Shown here in pieces: positions 42,690-52,704 of a DNA stretch of 64,000 nt. Each line of letters starts with the position of its first letter. Positions within the stretch are counted from its first letter, which is position 1. This stretch comes from Qiania dongpingensis (GTDB lineage: Bacteria; Bacillota; Clostridia; Lachnospirales; Lachnospiraceae), in assembly GCF_014337195.1 (NCBI RefSeq), contig NZ_CP060634.1, positions 1,364,001 through 1,428,000 of the forward strand, read 5' to 3'. The notes under the pieces are model-generated. The model made no database searches. It had not been told where the DNA came from and saw only the letters and a program-made list of their open reading frames with translations. The position numbers and the translations under genes are program-made.

Positions 42690-43676
42690 TTAGTAAATAC
42701 TTCCGCTGTTCACGATTGGCTGGGCATCTTTGTTTCCGCAGAGTACCACCAGGAGATTGCTGACCATGGCCGCTTTTCTCTCTTCGTCCAGTTCCACCAC
42801 ATCGTTTTCGTTTAATTTCTCCAACGCCATCTCGACCATTCCCACTGCGCCTTCTACAATCTTCTGCCGTGCCGCAATGATGGCCACCGCCTGCTGTCTC
42901 TGGAGCATGGCCGATGCGATTTCCGGCGCATAGGATAAGTGGGTGATCTGTACGTCGCTGACCTCCAGACCGGCATCCTTTACCCTCTCCTGAAGCTCGT
43001 AGCACATTTTGTCAGCGACTTCCCGGGTGCTCCCTCGGAGCGTCTTTTCATCCGCGTCGCTGCTTCCGCTCCCATCGTCCCCTATATCATAAGGATACAG
43101 GCGGGCTACGTTCCGGATAACAGAATCACATTGGATGGACAGAAAGGTCTTATAATTATTGACATTAAATACCGCTTTCGTCGGATTTACCACCCTCCAA
43201 ATGACTACGGCTCCTACGATAACCGGATTCCCCAGCTGATCATTGACCTTCTGCTTCTCATTATTCAGAGTCATGGTCTTTAAGGAAACCTTTTTGCTGA
43301 AGGTAGTGCACAGCTGGATGTTGCCGCCGGCAATCGTGGTCGGAGTGGATTTTACTGACGGATTCACTCCCGTACAAAATGGATTTACAAGATAAAATCC
43401 TTCCTGCCGGATTGTACCGTAGTAAGTGCCGAACAGTACCAGCACCAGCGCTTCCTTCGGCGCCACCACTTTGAGTCCCATCACTGGAAGAGACACCGCG
43501 CAGACGAGCAGGATACCCACCACGAGCAGAATACCGAATGCCGGACCTTTCAAGAATAACGCGCTGCATATGATAGCAGCCGTACCTCCGGCCAGAAAAA
43601 GGAATGCCAGCAAAAGCCCGACCATACCGCTCACCGGAGCCAGTTCCTTCTCCTTCGAAAAATCACCTTTCATCAT
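42690..43676 (-). CDS. SPFH / band 7 domain membrane protein
   Basis: 328 residues. Two N-terminal helices (about 18-42 and 47-68), then a band 7 domain (VVAPKEALVLVLFGTYYGTI, REVADKMCYELQERVKDAGL) and a coiled coil with QRQQAVAIIAARQKIVEGAVG. These proteins form membrane microdomain scaffolds, like flotillin or stomatin. Two adjacent ATG codons follow GGAGGGTA. It may scaffold the ABC exporter encoded downstream (inference from order). Confidence 0.87.
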   Translation of the reverse strand: MMKGDFSKEKELAPVSGMVGLLLAFLFLAGGTAAIICSALFLKGPAFGILLVVGILLVCAVSLPVMGLKVVAPKEALVLVLFGTYYGTIRQEGFYLVNPFCTGVNPSVKSTPTTIAGGNIQLCTTFSKKVSLKTMTLNNEKQKVNDQLGNPVIVGAVVIWRVVNPTKAVFNVNNYKTFLSIQCDSVIRNVARLYPYDIGDDGSGSSDADEKTLRGSTREVADKMCYELQERVKDAGLEVSDVQITHLSYAPEIASAMLQRQQAVAIIAARQKIVEGAVGMVEMALEKLNENDVVELDEERKAAMVSNLLVVLCGNKDAQPIVNSGSIY

Positions 43677-43752
43677 TACCCTCCTATCCGCGCCCTTTAA
43701 ACGCTTTCAAGCTTTTTCACTTATAAGTTGATATCATTTTGATATTATCTAG

Positions 43753-43781
43753 ATACTACCACCCCGATATTGCAAAGTCAA
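43753..43781 (-). promoter_or_regulatory. Promoter of the SPFH gene
   Basis: TTGACT and TAGTAT lie 17 bases apart on the minus strand. Just downstream, GATAATATC and GATATC half-sites form an AT-rich repeat that may bind a regulator. Confidence 0.6.
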
Positions 43782-43824
43782 TTACAATTCTGTTAACTAA
43801 AAAATACATTATGAAATAAGAGAC

Positions 43825-43851
43825 AAGGCCGCCGTGGCGTCCGGCAGCCCT
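43825..43851 (-). terminator. Possible terminator of the GntR-ABC operon
   Basis: AGGGCTGCCG and CGGCGGCCTT can pair over ten bases with two G-U pairs on the minus strand. The downstream T tract is weak. It lies about 20 bases after the permease gene. Confidence 0.4.
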
Positions 43852-43870
43852 GTTGTTCTAAGCATAAAAT

Positions 43871-44494
43871 TTAAAATTCTTTTTTACTGTATATCCGCAG
43901 AGTCAGCATACAAGACAGAATCATAAATATCACGGCGCATAATACTATAAGCGGGGTCATCGCTATCAAGTCCTGTATGGTAAAGGCCGGCTCCACTCCT
44001 GTCTTTTCAATTAACATAATTGTCATGAAAGGAATCAGGAAAATAACCACCAGGATGATTCGGCATTTTTCAGCTCCCATTTTAAAAAGGATCGGGATAA
44101 TGAGGGACAGAAAAAAGGATGCCACACAAAAAGCCATTATGGATACCCACAATCCGTTATCCAGCCGTACATGGCTTTTCAGATTCATGATCGTCTGAAT
44201 CAGGGCCCCGCCTCCGGCCGCCGCCCCCATGGCAATCAGAGACAGGATATATTTACTTAGGACCACCTGCGCCCTCGATACAGGCAGCACGTTCACATAA
44301 CTGATCCAGCCGCTTTTTTCCTCGTAAGAAAAAGAATAGATCACCAGCATGGCGCTGAAAAAAACCGCAAATATCTGAACTCCCGCCATTCCTCTTCCAA
44401 ATACTCCAAAGGCATAATATAATATCAGGATTCCTAAATACATCGCAATGACTTTCCGCATGGTCAAAAACTCATTTAATAAAAGTCCTTTCAT
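43871..44494 (-). CDS. ABC-2 transporter permease, small
   Basis: 207 residues with six hydrophobic segments and SYEEKSGWISYVNVLPVSR, the loop usually seen in short ABC-2 permeases (PF13346-like). Together with the ATPase and the GntR regulator it forms the YtrA-type cell-envelope exporter module of Firmicutes. It is 4 bases after the ATPase gene. The substrate may be an antimicrobial or envelope compound; the sequence does not say. Confidence 0.85.
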   Translation of the reverse strand: MKGLLLNEFLTMRKVIAMYLGILILYYAFGVFGRGMAGVQIFAVFFSAMLVIYSFSYEEKSGWISYVNVLPVSRAQVVLSKYILSLIAMGAAAGGGALIQTIMNLKSHVRLDNGLWVSIMAFCVASFFLSLIIPILFKMGAEKCRIILVVIFLIPFMTIMLIEKTGVEPAFTIQDLIAMTPLIVLCAVIFMILSCMLTLRIYSKKEF

Positions 44495-44498
44495 GGCA

Positions 44499-45341
44499 TT
44501 ATTCCTCCCTGCTGTAATAGAGCATGATGTCTTCCAGGTTCGCCGGGTCCACGTGCATCCCGCCCGGTATCTTTTTTCTTTTCACTAAAGCTTCCACACC
44601 AAAAGCGCCTTCCCGCACGCCTGCTACAGCGCTTTTGCTCAATTCTTCCAGTTCCCGTCTGGAACAGTGCAATATTCCATAGCTCTCCAAAAGTGCGTCC
44701 TTTTCTTCCGAAAACAGGATTTTACCTTTGTGTATAAATGTGATATAATCACATATTTTTTCCAGGTCACTTATGATATGGGAAGAAATAAAAATACTAT
44801 GCTCCTCATCCTGAATAAAGTCCTGGAAAGTCTCCAGAAGCTCTTCTCTTGCCACCGGGTCCAGCCCGCTGGTCGCCTCATCCAGAATCAGAATCCTGGT
44901 ATCATGGGAGAGCGCCACAGCCATGGACAACTTCATCTTCATCCCCCTGGAGCACTCCTTGACCTTCTTCATCGAATCTATGCGGTACTGCCGGAGCAGT
45001 CCTTCGTATTTCTCCTGATTCCAGCTTGCATAAAATCCTTTCATAATCTTCCCCACATGCTTTGCCGTAAGTTCTTCGGAAAAGCAGCAGGTGTCCATGA
45101 CCACGCCTATGGAATCCTTCAGCGCCCTCGGCATATCCCGGCATTCCTGGCCTAGTATCTGAATGCTTCCGCTGTCCCGTTTGATCAAATCCAGGATCAG
45201 TTTGATCGTGGTCGTCTTTCCTGCCCCATTCTCTCCGATGAATCCCATGATACACCCTGAAGGTAAAGTGATGTTCACATCCTCCAGCTTAAAGCCATTA
45301 TACTGTTTCGATACTTGTTCTAATCTCAATGCATCCTGCAT
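44499..45341 (-). CDS. ABC transporter ATP-binding protein
   Basis: 280 residues with GENGAGKTTTIK, ECSRGMKMKL and ILILDEATSGLD. The C-terminal extension of about 60 residues (LHCSRRELEELSKSAVAGV) is typical of exporters that work with small ABC-2 permeases. It lies 25 bases after the GntR repressor gene and is followed by its permease. AGAGGAGA precedes the ATG at 45341; a second ATG two codons upstream is possible. Confidence 0.93.
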   Translation of the reverse strand: MQDALRLEQVSKQYNGFKLEDVNITLPSGCIMGFIGENGAGKTTTIKLILDLIKRDSGSIQILGQECRDMPRALKDSIGVVMDTCCFSEELTAKHVGKIMKGFYASWNQEKYEGLLRQYRIDSMKKVKECSRGMKMKLSMAVALSHDTRILILDEATSGLDPVAREELLETFQDFIQDEEHSIFISSHIISDLEKICDYITFIHKGKILFSEEKDALLESYGILHCSRRELEELSKSAVAGVREGAFGVEALVKRKKIPGGMHVDPANLEDIMLYYSREE

Positions 45342-45366
45342 AATCATTCTCCTCTTTTCTGGCCTG

Positions 45367-45735
45367 TTATTCCATCATCAGACGAAGCATCTCCGCCAGT
45401 TCTCTGCCGCTCAGCCCGCAGTCCTTGGAGGCCTTCACCGCTTTCTCAAGATATTCTTCCACCTCCCGCAGTTTCTGTTCCTTGATGAATTCTCTGTTCG
45501 GCGCGGCCACAAAGCTGCCTTTCCCGGTATAGGAGACGATGAATCCTTCCCTCTCCAGCTCTTCATATGCCCGCTTCGTGGTGATCACACTGATGCGGAG
45601 CTCCTTCGCCAAAAGTCTCATGGAAGGAAGCGGATCTCCTTCCTTCAGCTCTCCGGCTATTATCTGCGTTTTGATCTGCGTCACAATCTGGTTATAGATC
45701 GGCTCGCCGCTGGCATTGCTTATGTAAATGTTCAT
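45367..45735 (-). CDS. GntR family regulator, YtrA type
   Basis: 122 residues. The winged helix-turn-helix is clear: PIYNQIVTQIKTQIIAGELK, PSMRLLAKELRISVITTKRAYEELE, FIVSYTGKGSF. The short tail (about 45 residues) lacks a big ligand domain, as in the YtrA subfamily, which controls the adjacent ABC exporter. The promoter carries a large palindrome (45758-45788), the probable operator. Gene order: regulator, ATPase, permease. Confidence 0.9.
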   Translation of the reverse strand: MNIYISNASGEPIYNQIVTQIKTQIIAGELKEGDPLPSMRLLAKELRISVITTKRAYEELEREGFIVSYTGKGSFVAAPNREFIKEQKLREVEEYLEKAVKASKDCGLSGRELAEMLRLMME

Positions 45736-45757
45736 ATGATTTCTCCCATGGGCTTAC

Positions 45758-45788
45758 AATATTGTATATATATAATATATACAATATT
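45758..45788. repeat. Palindrome in the GntR promoter
   Basis: AATATTGTATATA and TATATACAATATT are exact inverted copies of 13 bases around a five-base centre. It covers the -10 region of the promoter at 45776-45804 and ends 22 bases before the GntR start codon. It is the likely operator. Confidence 0.8.
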
Positions 45789-45804
45789 TACATTATGATG
45801 TCAA
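45776..45804 (-). promoter_or_regulatory. Promoter of the GntR-ABC operon
   Basis: TTGACA and TATATA are 17 bases apart on the minus strand. The -10 region is inside the 45758-45788 palindrome, so a bound repressor would block the polymerase. Confidence 0.75.
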
Positions 45805-46225
45805 TAGGTTTTTACTAGTATCTTTTGGAAAGTATACCTTTAAACATCTTTCAAACAAACTTTTTTTGTGTGATTGCAAAGCAGGAGGAAATCCGCTTCC
45901 ATCCAGGCGGCTCGCTGGCAGCCGTAACCACGATCTTTGCGGCCTCCGATCGGTCCTTTCCAACTGACATGGATAAATCGATATTTTTCCATGTCAGATT
46001 CCAATAAAAACCTGCATGAAATTCGGTTTTTACCTCCCTGCGGCCGGGAAGATCCTGCTAACGGCTCTGCGGCGCTCACCTTACGATGGAATCAGATTGT
46101 TCCTCCTGTTCCTCCTCCCGCACCAACGTATCTTCCGTTTGCCTCAAAAGCTATTGGGGCGGTCTGCCGGCGCCAGACTAGAACTTAATCGAAATTTGCT
46201 GAAAGTGATCGCAGAATGCTTTTAA
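45805..46225. other. About 420 bases with no recognised gene
   Basis: Several short frames exist on both strands, none with a good ribosome binding site or a recognisable domain. The frame near 46016-46225 on the plus strand has a hydrophobic leucine-rich middle and could be a decayed fragment, but I cannot name it. A perfect ten-base inverted repeat lies at 45964-45997. Confidence 0.4.
45964..45997. repeat. Perfect inverted repeat in noncoding region
   Basis: CTGACATGGA and TCCATGTCAG are exact inverted copies with a 14-base AT-rich centre. There is no T tract next to it, so it is not a normal terminator. It may be a binding site or part of an RNA. Confidence 0.55.
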
Positions 46226-46255
46226 CAAAAAAAATCCGGCGCATCGCCGCCGGAC
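46226..46255 (-). terminator. Terminator of the second MATE gene
   Basis: TCCGGCG and CGCCGGA pair around GCGATG on the minus strand, followed by TTTTTTTT. It lies about 20 bases after the MATE stop codon. Confidence 0.9.
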
Positions 46256-46273
46256 TTCCTCTCTTCTATTCTT

Positions 46274-47653
46274 CTATACGACTCTTTCTCTTCTGCTCTG
46301 GCCCTGCAGCAGCCCTTTCATATATCTGCTGAAGCATATATACGTAACAACGACTGTGATGATATTGGACACCGGTTCTGCCAGGAATACACCATACGCT
46401 CCCATAAAGTACGGAAACAAGAGTACCAGCGGAATCATCACGAATACCTTCCTCATCAGGGCAAAGATCAGGGAAAGCTTTGCATTTCCCATGGCCACGA
46501 ACATATGCTGATTCACCATCTGCATTCCAAGCACAAAGTTAAAGCAGAAGGCAATCCTTATGGACGACGTACAAGTATCAAGCAGGGTAGCGTCCGTCGT
46601 GAACAGGCCCGCCACCTGTTTCGGAAACAGCATAAAAAACGCCCACATGGTGGTCGCGCAGACCATGGAACAGATCCTGGCATAGTGGACCGTTTTCTTC
46701 AGTCTGCCGTAATCTCCGGCCCCAAAGCAATAGCCCGCGATGGGCTGCGTTCCCTGGGTGATGCCCTTTAAAGGCATAAAGAATATCTGATACATGCTGT
46801 AAATGATGGTCAGGCATCCAATATACATATCACCTGTGGCAATATCCACACACCATTTTCTCAAAAGCAGGTTCATGAGAATCTGAACCAGGCTGTCATT
46901 TGCCAAAAACGCAAAATTTGACACTCCAAGTGCACAGATCTTTTTCACATTGTACCATTTTACCGCCATATCCTTCAGGCGGATACGGATAATGATCTTC
47001 TTAGAAAAAAGGAGTAAGATAAGGACCCAGACTGCTGACACCAGCTGTGCGATGACAGTTGCAATCGCCGCTCCCGCGATTCCCATATGGAACGTATAGA
47101 TGAAGATAGGGTCCAGTATCAGATTGAGGACTGCGCCGATCACCACGGTCAGAGTCCCCAGCGTAGTATATCCCTGGGCATTCAGGAAGGAATTCATCCC
47201 CATGCTGATCATGACAGGAATCGTCCCCAGAACATAAATGCGCAGGTAGGACGCGGCATAGGGAAGCGCTTCCTCGCTGGCGCCGAATATCCGGAGTATC
47301 GGACCGCAGAAAAAGTAAAACAAGACGGTCAGCAGCACTCCCAGCGCCAGCAGCATGGAAAAGGAATTCCCCTGCAGCACCGCCGCACCTTCATAATCCT
47401 TCTCTCCAAGCCTGATGGAAAGCAGAGGAGCTCCGCCCATCCCGACCAGATAGCTGAATGCCGTAATGATCAGTATGATAGGCAGGGTCAGCCCAAGGCC
47501 CGTCAAAGCGATGGTTCCAACACCTTCCATATGCCCGATATAGATTCGGTCCACCATGCTGTAAAGCGCATTCACGACTTGCGCGATCGTGCTCGGTATT
47601 GCCAATTTAAGGAGCAGCGGCAATATCTTCCCCTTTGCCAGCTGCTCTTCCAT
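46274..47653 (-). CDS. MATE family efflux transporter
   Basis: 459 residues, about 12 hydrophobic segments. It starts KGKILPLLLKLAIPSTIAQ, and YSMVDRIYIGHMEGV and QGTQPIAGYCFGAGDYGR mark the family. The group is close to the MepA branch (two-fold similar halves; family inference). AAGGGAG precedes the ATG at 47653. A 17-base palindrome in the upstream region (47737-47753) suggests repression by a TetR-like or MarR-like protein, which is not encoded nearby. Confidence 0.9.
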   Translation of the reverse strand: MEEQLAKGKILPLLLKLAIPSTIAQVVNALYSMVDRIYIGHMEGVGTIALTGLGLTLPIILIITAFSYLVGMGGAPLLSIRLGEKDYEGAAVLQGNSFSMLLALGVLLTVLFYFFCGPILRIFGASEEALPYAASYLRIYVLGTIPVMISMGMNSFLNAQGYTTLGTLTVVIGAVLNLILDPIFIYTFHMGIAGAAIATVIAQLVSAVWVLILLLFSKKIIIRIRLKDMAVKWYNVKKICALGVSNFAFLANDSLVQILMNLLLRKWCVDIATGDMYIGCLTIIYSMYQIFFMPLKGITQGTQPIAGYCFGAGDYGRLKKTVHYARICSMVCATTMWAFFMLFPKQVAGLFTTDATLLDTCTSSIRIAFCFNFVLGMQMVNQHMFVAMGNAKLSLIFALMRKVFVMIPLVLLFPYFMGAYGVFLAEPVSNIITVVVTYICFSRYMKGLLQGQSRRERVV

Positions 47654-47736
47654 CTCTGCTCCCTTCATCCCACTTTCCTCTTTTCATCTGTACAAAGATT
47701 CTCCGTCTCTTATCCAATCAGCTTTCGTTTGTCCGA

Positions 47737-47753
47737 AAACAGACGGTCTGTTT
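47737..47753. promoter_or_regulatory. Palindromic operator candidate before the MATE gene
   Basis: AAACAGAC and GTCTGTTT are exact inverted copies around one base. The site lies downstream of a TATGAT -10-like sequence, near the expected transcription start, as is typical for repressor sites. Confidence 0.6.
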
Positions 47754-47879
47754 CAGCCAAACTAATCATATCACATATTGTACAAAACGAAAAGAGAAAT
47801 TCAATATCTCTTATTTAATAGGATAAATCCATTATGATTAATCATATCAGTAAGAAAATATTAGAATAAAAAAGGACCT

Positions 47880-48779
47880 TCACATAACTCCACTGTCTTT
47901 CAAGAACTGCCGTACCATCTTCTCATACACCGCCTCATCCGATTCGTAACTCTTGGCATGTGCCGCACCGCTGGCAATATATATACGCTTTTCTGAGGCG
48001 CATGCGTGATAAAGCTGATATACCATAGAGACCGGGACCAGCTCATCGGCATCGCCATGTATGAACAGAACCGGAATCTCAGATTTCTCCACCTGGGTCA
48101 CAGGACTGTATCCCTTCAGGCTGTATCCTGCTTTCCACCTGCAAAACAGTTCAACCGTATAAAGAATCGGAAATGCCGGCAGGTGATAGCGTTTTCTAAG
48201 CTGATGCCGCAGTTCTTCCCAGCCGCTGGCAAAGCTGCAGTCCGATACCGCGCATTTCACCTGGGAAGGCAGCTTCTCTCCCAAGGATGAAAGGACTGCA
48301 GCCGCACCCATGGAGACTCCATGAAGGATGATTTTATGATTCTCACCAAACCGTCCCGCCAGATAACGGCACCAGCTCTGGCAGTCGAGCCTGTCCAGGC
48401 ATCCAAAGCCCATGTAGGTTCCCTCACTCTTGCCATGACACCTGTCATCCACGAGAAGAACCTGAAAACCAAGTCTCTCATACATGGGCACAAACGCACA
48501 TCCGTCCCGCATGCCGTCTCCTCTGTAGCCGTGGACAAAAATCACCGTCTTATCTGATGCCTCCCGGCCGGTCAGAAGCCCGCGGAGTTTTGTCCCGTCA
48601 AAGGCATGTATCTCCACCTCTCTTAAAAGACAGCCATTGGTCTGCCTATCGCAGCTGTCCCGCAGGCCGCCTGACTTTTGGCTCCCCAAAAGCCCCTGGA
48701 AAATAAACCAGGAACTCAAAAGATCCGCCGCCGTCAGTATCCCTGCAGCCCCAGCCGCATATCTCATCCATTTTTTCAT
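47880..48779 (-). CDS. Membrane-anchored alpha/beta hydrolase
   Basis: 299 residues: an N-terminal membrane helix (about 5-25, YAAGAAGILTAADLLSSWFI) and an alpha/beta hydrolase domain. Catalytic residues visible are Ser in HGVSMGAA (about residue 160), Asp in IHGDADELV and His in SGAAHAKSY. FVHGYRGDG and VDDRCHGKSEGTY are similar to the YqkD/BAAT-like group. Substrate unknown. GAGGAATTG precedes the ATG at 48779; the longer frame overlaps the rpoC terminator and is not real. Confidence 0.88.
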   Translation of the reverse strand: MKKWMRYAAGAAGILTAADLLSSWFIFQGLLGSQKSGGLRDSCDRQTNGCLLREVEIHAFDGTKLRGLLTGREASDKTVIFVHGYRGDGMRDGCAFVPMYERLGFQVLLVDDRCHGKSEGTYMGFGCLDRLDCQSWCRYLAGRFGENHKIILHGVSMGAAAVLSSLGEKLPSQVKCAVSDCSFASGWEELRHQLRKRYHLPAFPILYTVELFCRWKAGYSLKGYSPVTQVEKSEIPVLFIHGDADELVPVSMVYQLYHACASEKRIYIASGAAHAKSYESDEAVYEKMVRQFLKDSGVM

Positions 48780-48845
48780 ATACAATTCCTCAACTTTCCG
48801 GAGGTATTTATTCTGCAGGAAGTCCAAAGAACTTCCCTTAAGAAT

Positions 48846-48888
48846 GAAAAAAGGGCCGGATTCTCCCCTGGAATCCAGCCCTTTTTTC
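48846..48888 (-). terminator. Terminator of rpoBC
   Basis: On the minus strand AAAAAAGGGCTGGATTC pairs with GAATCCGGCCCTTTTTT around CAGGGGA. It lies about 25 bases after the rpoC stop and before the hydrolase gene. Confidence 0.93.
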
Positions 48889-48911
48889 ATATTCCGCACC
48901 TGACGCGGTTT

Positions 48912-51900
48912 TTATTCTTCGTCCAAAGACACTTCCAATACTTCGTCTTCTTCCACAAAATCATCGAAATCCTCATCATAGCCGCCTTCTTCCTCTGCGT
49001 CTATGTCGTCTAAGACCTCATCATCCGGCTCCTCGGCGAAGGTCATCTCTTCTCCAAAGTCTCCTCCAAAATCCTCGGACAATACAATTTCATCATTTTC
49101 TTCTATATCTGTATTCAGCTTCACAGAACGATACCGCTTCATACCGGTGCCTGCCGGTATCAGCTTACCGATGATGACGTTTTCCTTCAGGCCGATAAGC
49201 GGATCGACCTTACCATTGATAGCCGCCTCCGTCAACACCTTTGTTGTCTCCTGGAAAGATGCCGCCGACAAGAAGGAATTGGTAGCCAGGGAAGCTTTGG
49301 TGATACCCAGAAGGACCTGCTTGCCCTCAGCCGGCTTTTTATCCTCCGCGATCAGCTGTTCGTTCATGTCGTCAAAATCCAGAACCTCCATGGAAGCGCC
49401 CGGCAGCACATCGCTGTCACCGCTGTTCTCTATCCGCACCTTCTTAAGCATCTGGCGGACGATTACCTCCACGTGCTTATCGTTGATTTCCACACCCTGC
49501 AGGCGGTAAACTCTCTGTACTTCCTGGATCATATAATCCTGCACGGCGCGAACGCCTTTGATCTTCAGGATATCATGAGGATTCACACTGCCTTCCGTCA
49601 GCTCGTCGCCTGCTTCCAGCACCTGGCCATCCTGAATCTTGATTCTGGAACCGTAAGGAATCAGATAGGTTTTCGAATTTCCAGTTTCATTATCCGTGAT
49701 GATGATCTCACGTTTCTTTTTCGTATCCTTGATCGTGGCAACGCCGCCGAACTCTGCAATAATCGCAAGTCCTTTGGGCTTTCTCGCCTCAAAAAGCTCC
49801 TCCACACGAGGAAGACCTTGTGTAATATCGTTTCCTGCCACACCGCCGGTATGGAATGTTCTCATCGTCAGCTGAGTACCAGGTTCTCCGATGGACTGTG
49901 CCGCAATGATGCCGACCGCTTCGCCTACCTGCACCGGCTGTCCGGTAGCCATGTTGGCGCCGTAGCACTTCGCACAGATTCCCAGATGGGATTTGCAGGT
50001 GAGTATGGTACGGATCTTCACAGAATCCCGTCCCAGTTTTTCCAGCACCTTTACAACTGCCGCCGCACGCCTGGGCGTACAAATGTGATTTTCTTTTACT
50101 ACCACTTCTCCTGTATCCGGATCTGTAATGGTCTCTGCGATATATCTGCCTGTCAAACGTTCCTCCAGGCCCTCGATCACTTCCCGTCCGTCCGTAAATG
50201 CGCGGATCTCCATGCAGGGAATCGCCTTGCCTTCACAGCAGTCGATCTCACGGATGATCAGGTCCTGGGACACGTCTACAAGACGCCTTGTCAGATAACC
50301 GGAGTCGGCTGTACGGAGCGCCGTATCAGAAAGTCCCTTACGAGCGCCGTGGGCGGAAATGAAATACTCCAAAACGTCCAGTCCCTCACGGAAGTTGGAC
50401 TTGATGGGCAGCTCAATGGTACGTCCCGTCGTATCCGCCATCAGACCACGCATTCCGGCCAGCTGTTTGATCTGCTTATCAGAACCACGGGCCCCGGAGT
50501 CAGCCATCATATAGATGTTATTATATTTATCCAGGCCGGACAGCAGGTCGTGAGTCAGGATGTCATCGGTATTCTTCCAGGTCTCGATAACCTCTTTATA
50601 ACGCTCTTCCTCGGTGATCAGACCACGCCGGAAGTTCATGGCAATCCGGTCTACCGTAGCCTGTGCGTCAGCCACCAGCTTCTTCTTCGTCTCCGGCACG
50701 GTCATATCGGAAATGGATACGGTCATGGCCGCTCTGGTGGAATACTTGTAGCCCATCGCCTTGATGCTGTCCAGGGTCTCCGCCGTCTTGATGGGGCCAT
50801 GCGTATTGATGACCTTCTCAAGAATCTGCTTCAGCCCCTTCTTTCCCACATGGAAATCAATTTCCAGGCTCAGCTCATTTTCCGGCACGCTTCTGTCTAC
50901 AAAGCCCAGATCCTGAGGAATAATCTCATTGAAGATAAAACGGCCCACAGTGGACTCCACGATCCCGCTCTTTACGCTTCCATCCTCCATGGTCTTGCTC
51001 ACGCGGACCTTAACACGGGAATGAAGTGTAACTGCTTTATTCTCATAGGCGAGAATCGCCTCGTTGATATTCTTGAATATCATCCCTTCGCCTGTGGAGC
51101 CGGGACGCTCCTGGGTCAGGTAATAAATTCCCAGCACCATATCCTGAGACGGAACCGCCACAGGGCCGCCGTCGGAGGGCTTAAGAAGGTTGTTAGGCGA
51201 CAAAAGCATGAACCGGCATTCTGCCTGAGCCTCTACGGAAAGAGGAAGATGGACCGCCATCTGATCCCCGTCGAAGTCAGCGTTGAACGCCGTACAAACC
51301 AAGGGATGAAGCTTAATCGCTTTCCCTTCCACGAGAATCGGCTCAAATGCCTGGATTCCCAGTCTATGAAGGGTAGGAGCACGGTTCAGCATGACCGGAT
51401 GTTCCTTGATGACATCTTCCAGAACGTCCCAAACCTCCGGCTGAAGTCTCTCTACCATTTTCTTCGCGCTTTTTATATTATGAGTGGTGCCGTTGGCCAC
51501 CAGCTCCTTCATCACGAAGGGTTTGAAAAGCTCAATTGCCATCTCCTTGGGAAGACCGCACTGATAAATCTTAAGTTCCGGGCCTACCACGATAACGGAA
51601 CGGCCGGAATAGTCAACACGCTTGCCGAGCAGATTCTGACGGAAACGCCCCTGTTTTCCCTTTAGCATATCAGAAAGAGACTTTAACGGGCGGTTCCCCG
51701 GCCCAGTCACGGGGCGGCCTCTTCTGCCGTTATCGATCAAAGCGTCTACCGCTTCCTGCAGCATACGCTTTTCATTACGCACAATGATATCCGGCGCGCC
51801 CAGCTCCAGAAGCCTTGCCAGACGATTGTTTCTATTGATGATCCTTCTGTACAGGTCATTCAGGTCAGACGTAGCGAACCGGCCTCCGTCCAGCTGTACC

Positions 51901-52643
51901 ATGGGACGCAGATCGGGTGGAATCACCGGAATCACATCCATGATCATCCATTCCGGCTTGTTTCCGGATGCGCGGAACGCCTCCACAACTTCCAGACGCT
52001 TGATGATCCTGGCCCGTTTCTGTCCGCTGGATTCCTTGAGGCCCTTCCGCAGTTCAGCGGAATCCTTCTCCAGGTCGATGGAACGCAGAAGCTCCTGTAT
52101 CGCTTCGGCTCCCATTCCCACCCGGAACGTATTACCCCATTTATCATAAGCCTCCCGGAATTCTTTTTCCGAAAGCACCTGCTTATACTGTAAATCTGTC
52201 TCGCCTTTATCCAGAACGATATAAGATGCGAAATACAGCACCTTCTCCAAAGTACGGGGCGACAGGTCCAGAATCAGTCCCATACGGCTGGGGATTCCCT
52301 TAAAATACCAAATGTGGGACACCGGAGCCGCCAGGGCGATATGGCCCATACGCTCCCTCCGGACGCTGGCTTTCGTCACCTCCACGCCGCATCGGTCGCA
52401 GATGACTCCTTTGTATCTGATTTTCTTATATTTACCGCAGTGGCACTCCCAGTCCTTGCTGGGCCCGAAAATACGCTCACAGAACAGGCCGTCCTTTTCC
52501 GGTTTCAGCGTCCTGTAATTGATGGTCTCCGGCTTTTTCACTTCGCCTCTTGACCATTCCAGGATCTTCTCCGGAGATGCCAGGCCGATTTTGATCGCGT
52601 CAAAAGTCAACGGCTGATAGGTTTCATTCGTTGTTTCAGGCAT
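48912..52643 (-). CDS. rpoC: DNA-directed RNA polymerase subunit beta'
   Basis: 1243 residues. N-terminal zinc site (CHCGKYKKI and CDRCGVEV), the catalytic [12 protein letters not shown] with three Mg-binding aspartates, and the second zinc site [13 protein letters not shown] are all intact. The C-terminal end is acidic (about 40 residues rich in Asp and Glu, ending EVSLDEE), longer than needed and variable between species. It forms the polymerase core with RpoB. AAGGGAG lies before the ATG, 61 bases after rpoB. The terminator is at 48846-48888. Confidence 0.99.
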   Translation of the reverse strand: MPETTNETYQPLTFDAIKIGLASPEKILEWSRGEVKKPETINYRTLKPEKDGLFCERIFGPSKDWECHCGKYKKIRYKGVICDRCGVEVTKASVRRERMGHIALAAPVSHIWYFKGIPSRMGLILDLSPRTLEKVLYFASYIVLDKGETDLQYKQVLSEKEFREAYDKWGNTFRVGMGAEAIQELLRSIDLEKDSAELRKGLKESSGQKRARIIKRLEVVEAFRASGNKPEWMIMDVIPVIPPDLRPMVQLDGGRFATSDLNDLYRRIINRNNRLARLLELGAPDIIVRNEKRMLQEAVDALIDNGRRGRPVTGPGNRPLKSLSDMLKGKQGRFRQNLLGKRVDYSGRSVIVVGPELKIYQCGLPKEMAIELFKPFVMKELVANGTTHNIKSAKKMVERLQPEVWDVLEDVIKEHPVMLNRAPTLHRLGIQAFEPILVEGKAIKLHPLVCTAFNADFDGDQMAVHLPLSVEAQAECRFMLLSPNNLLKPSDGGPVAVPSQDMVLGIYYLTQERPGSTGEGMIFKNINEAILAYENKAVTLHSRVKVRVSKTMEDGSVKSGIVESTVGRFIFNEIIPQDLGFVDRSVPENELSLEIDFHVGKKGLKQILEKVINTHGPIKTAETLDSIKAMGYKYSTRAAMTVSISDMTVPETKKKLVADAQATVDRIAMNFRRGLITEEERYKEVIETWKNTDDILTHDLLSGLDKYNNIYMMADSGARGSDKQIKQLAGMRGLMADTTGRTIELPIKSNFREGLDVLEYFISAHGARKGLSDTALRTADSGYLTRRLVDVSQDLIIREIDCCEGKAIPCMEIRAFTDGREVIEGLEERLTGRYIAETITDPDTGEVVVKENHICTPRRAAAVVKVLEKLGRDSVKIRTILTCKSHLGICAKCYGANMATGQPVQVGEAVGIIAAQSIGEPGTQLTMRTFHTGGVAGNDITQGLPRVEELFEARKPKGLAIIAEFGGVATIKDTKKKREIIITDNETGNSKTYLIPYGSRIKIQDGQVLEAGDELTEGSVNPHDILKIKGVRAVQDYMIQEVQRVYRLQGVEINDKHVEVIVRQMLKKVRIENSGDSDVLPGASMEVLDFDDMNEQLIAEDKKPAEGKQVLLGITKASLATNSFLSAASFQETTKVLTEAAINGKVDPLIGLKENVIIGKLIPAGTGMKRYRSVKLNTDIEENDEIVLSEDFGGDFGEEMTFAEEPDDEVLDDIDAEEEGGYDEDFDDFVEEDEVLEVSLDEE

Positions 52644-52704
52644 GAGTGGTTCTCCCTTCTATCTATATCCATGTCTCGGTATACATCCACGAATTATTAA
52701 GGAT

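Noticed and set aside
49473..51665. 730-residue open frame on the plus strand
   Set aside because: Antisense shadow of rpoC, without recognisable motifs.
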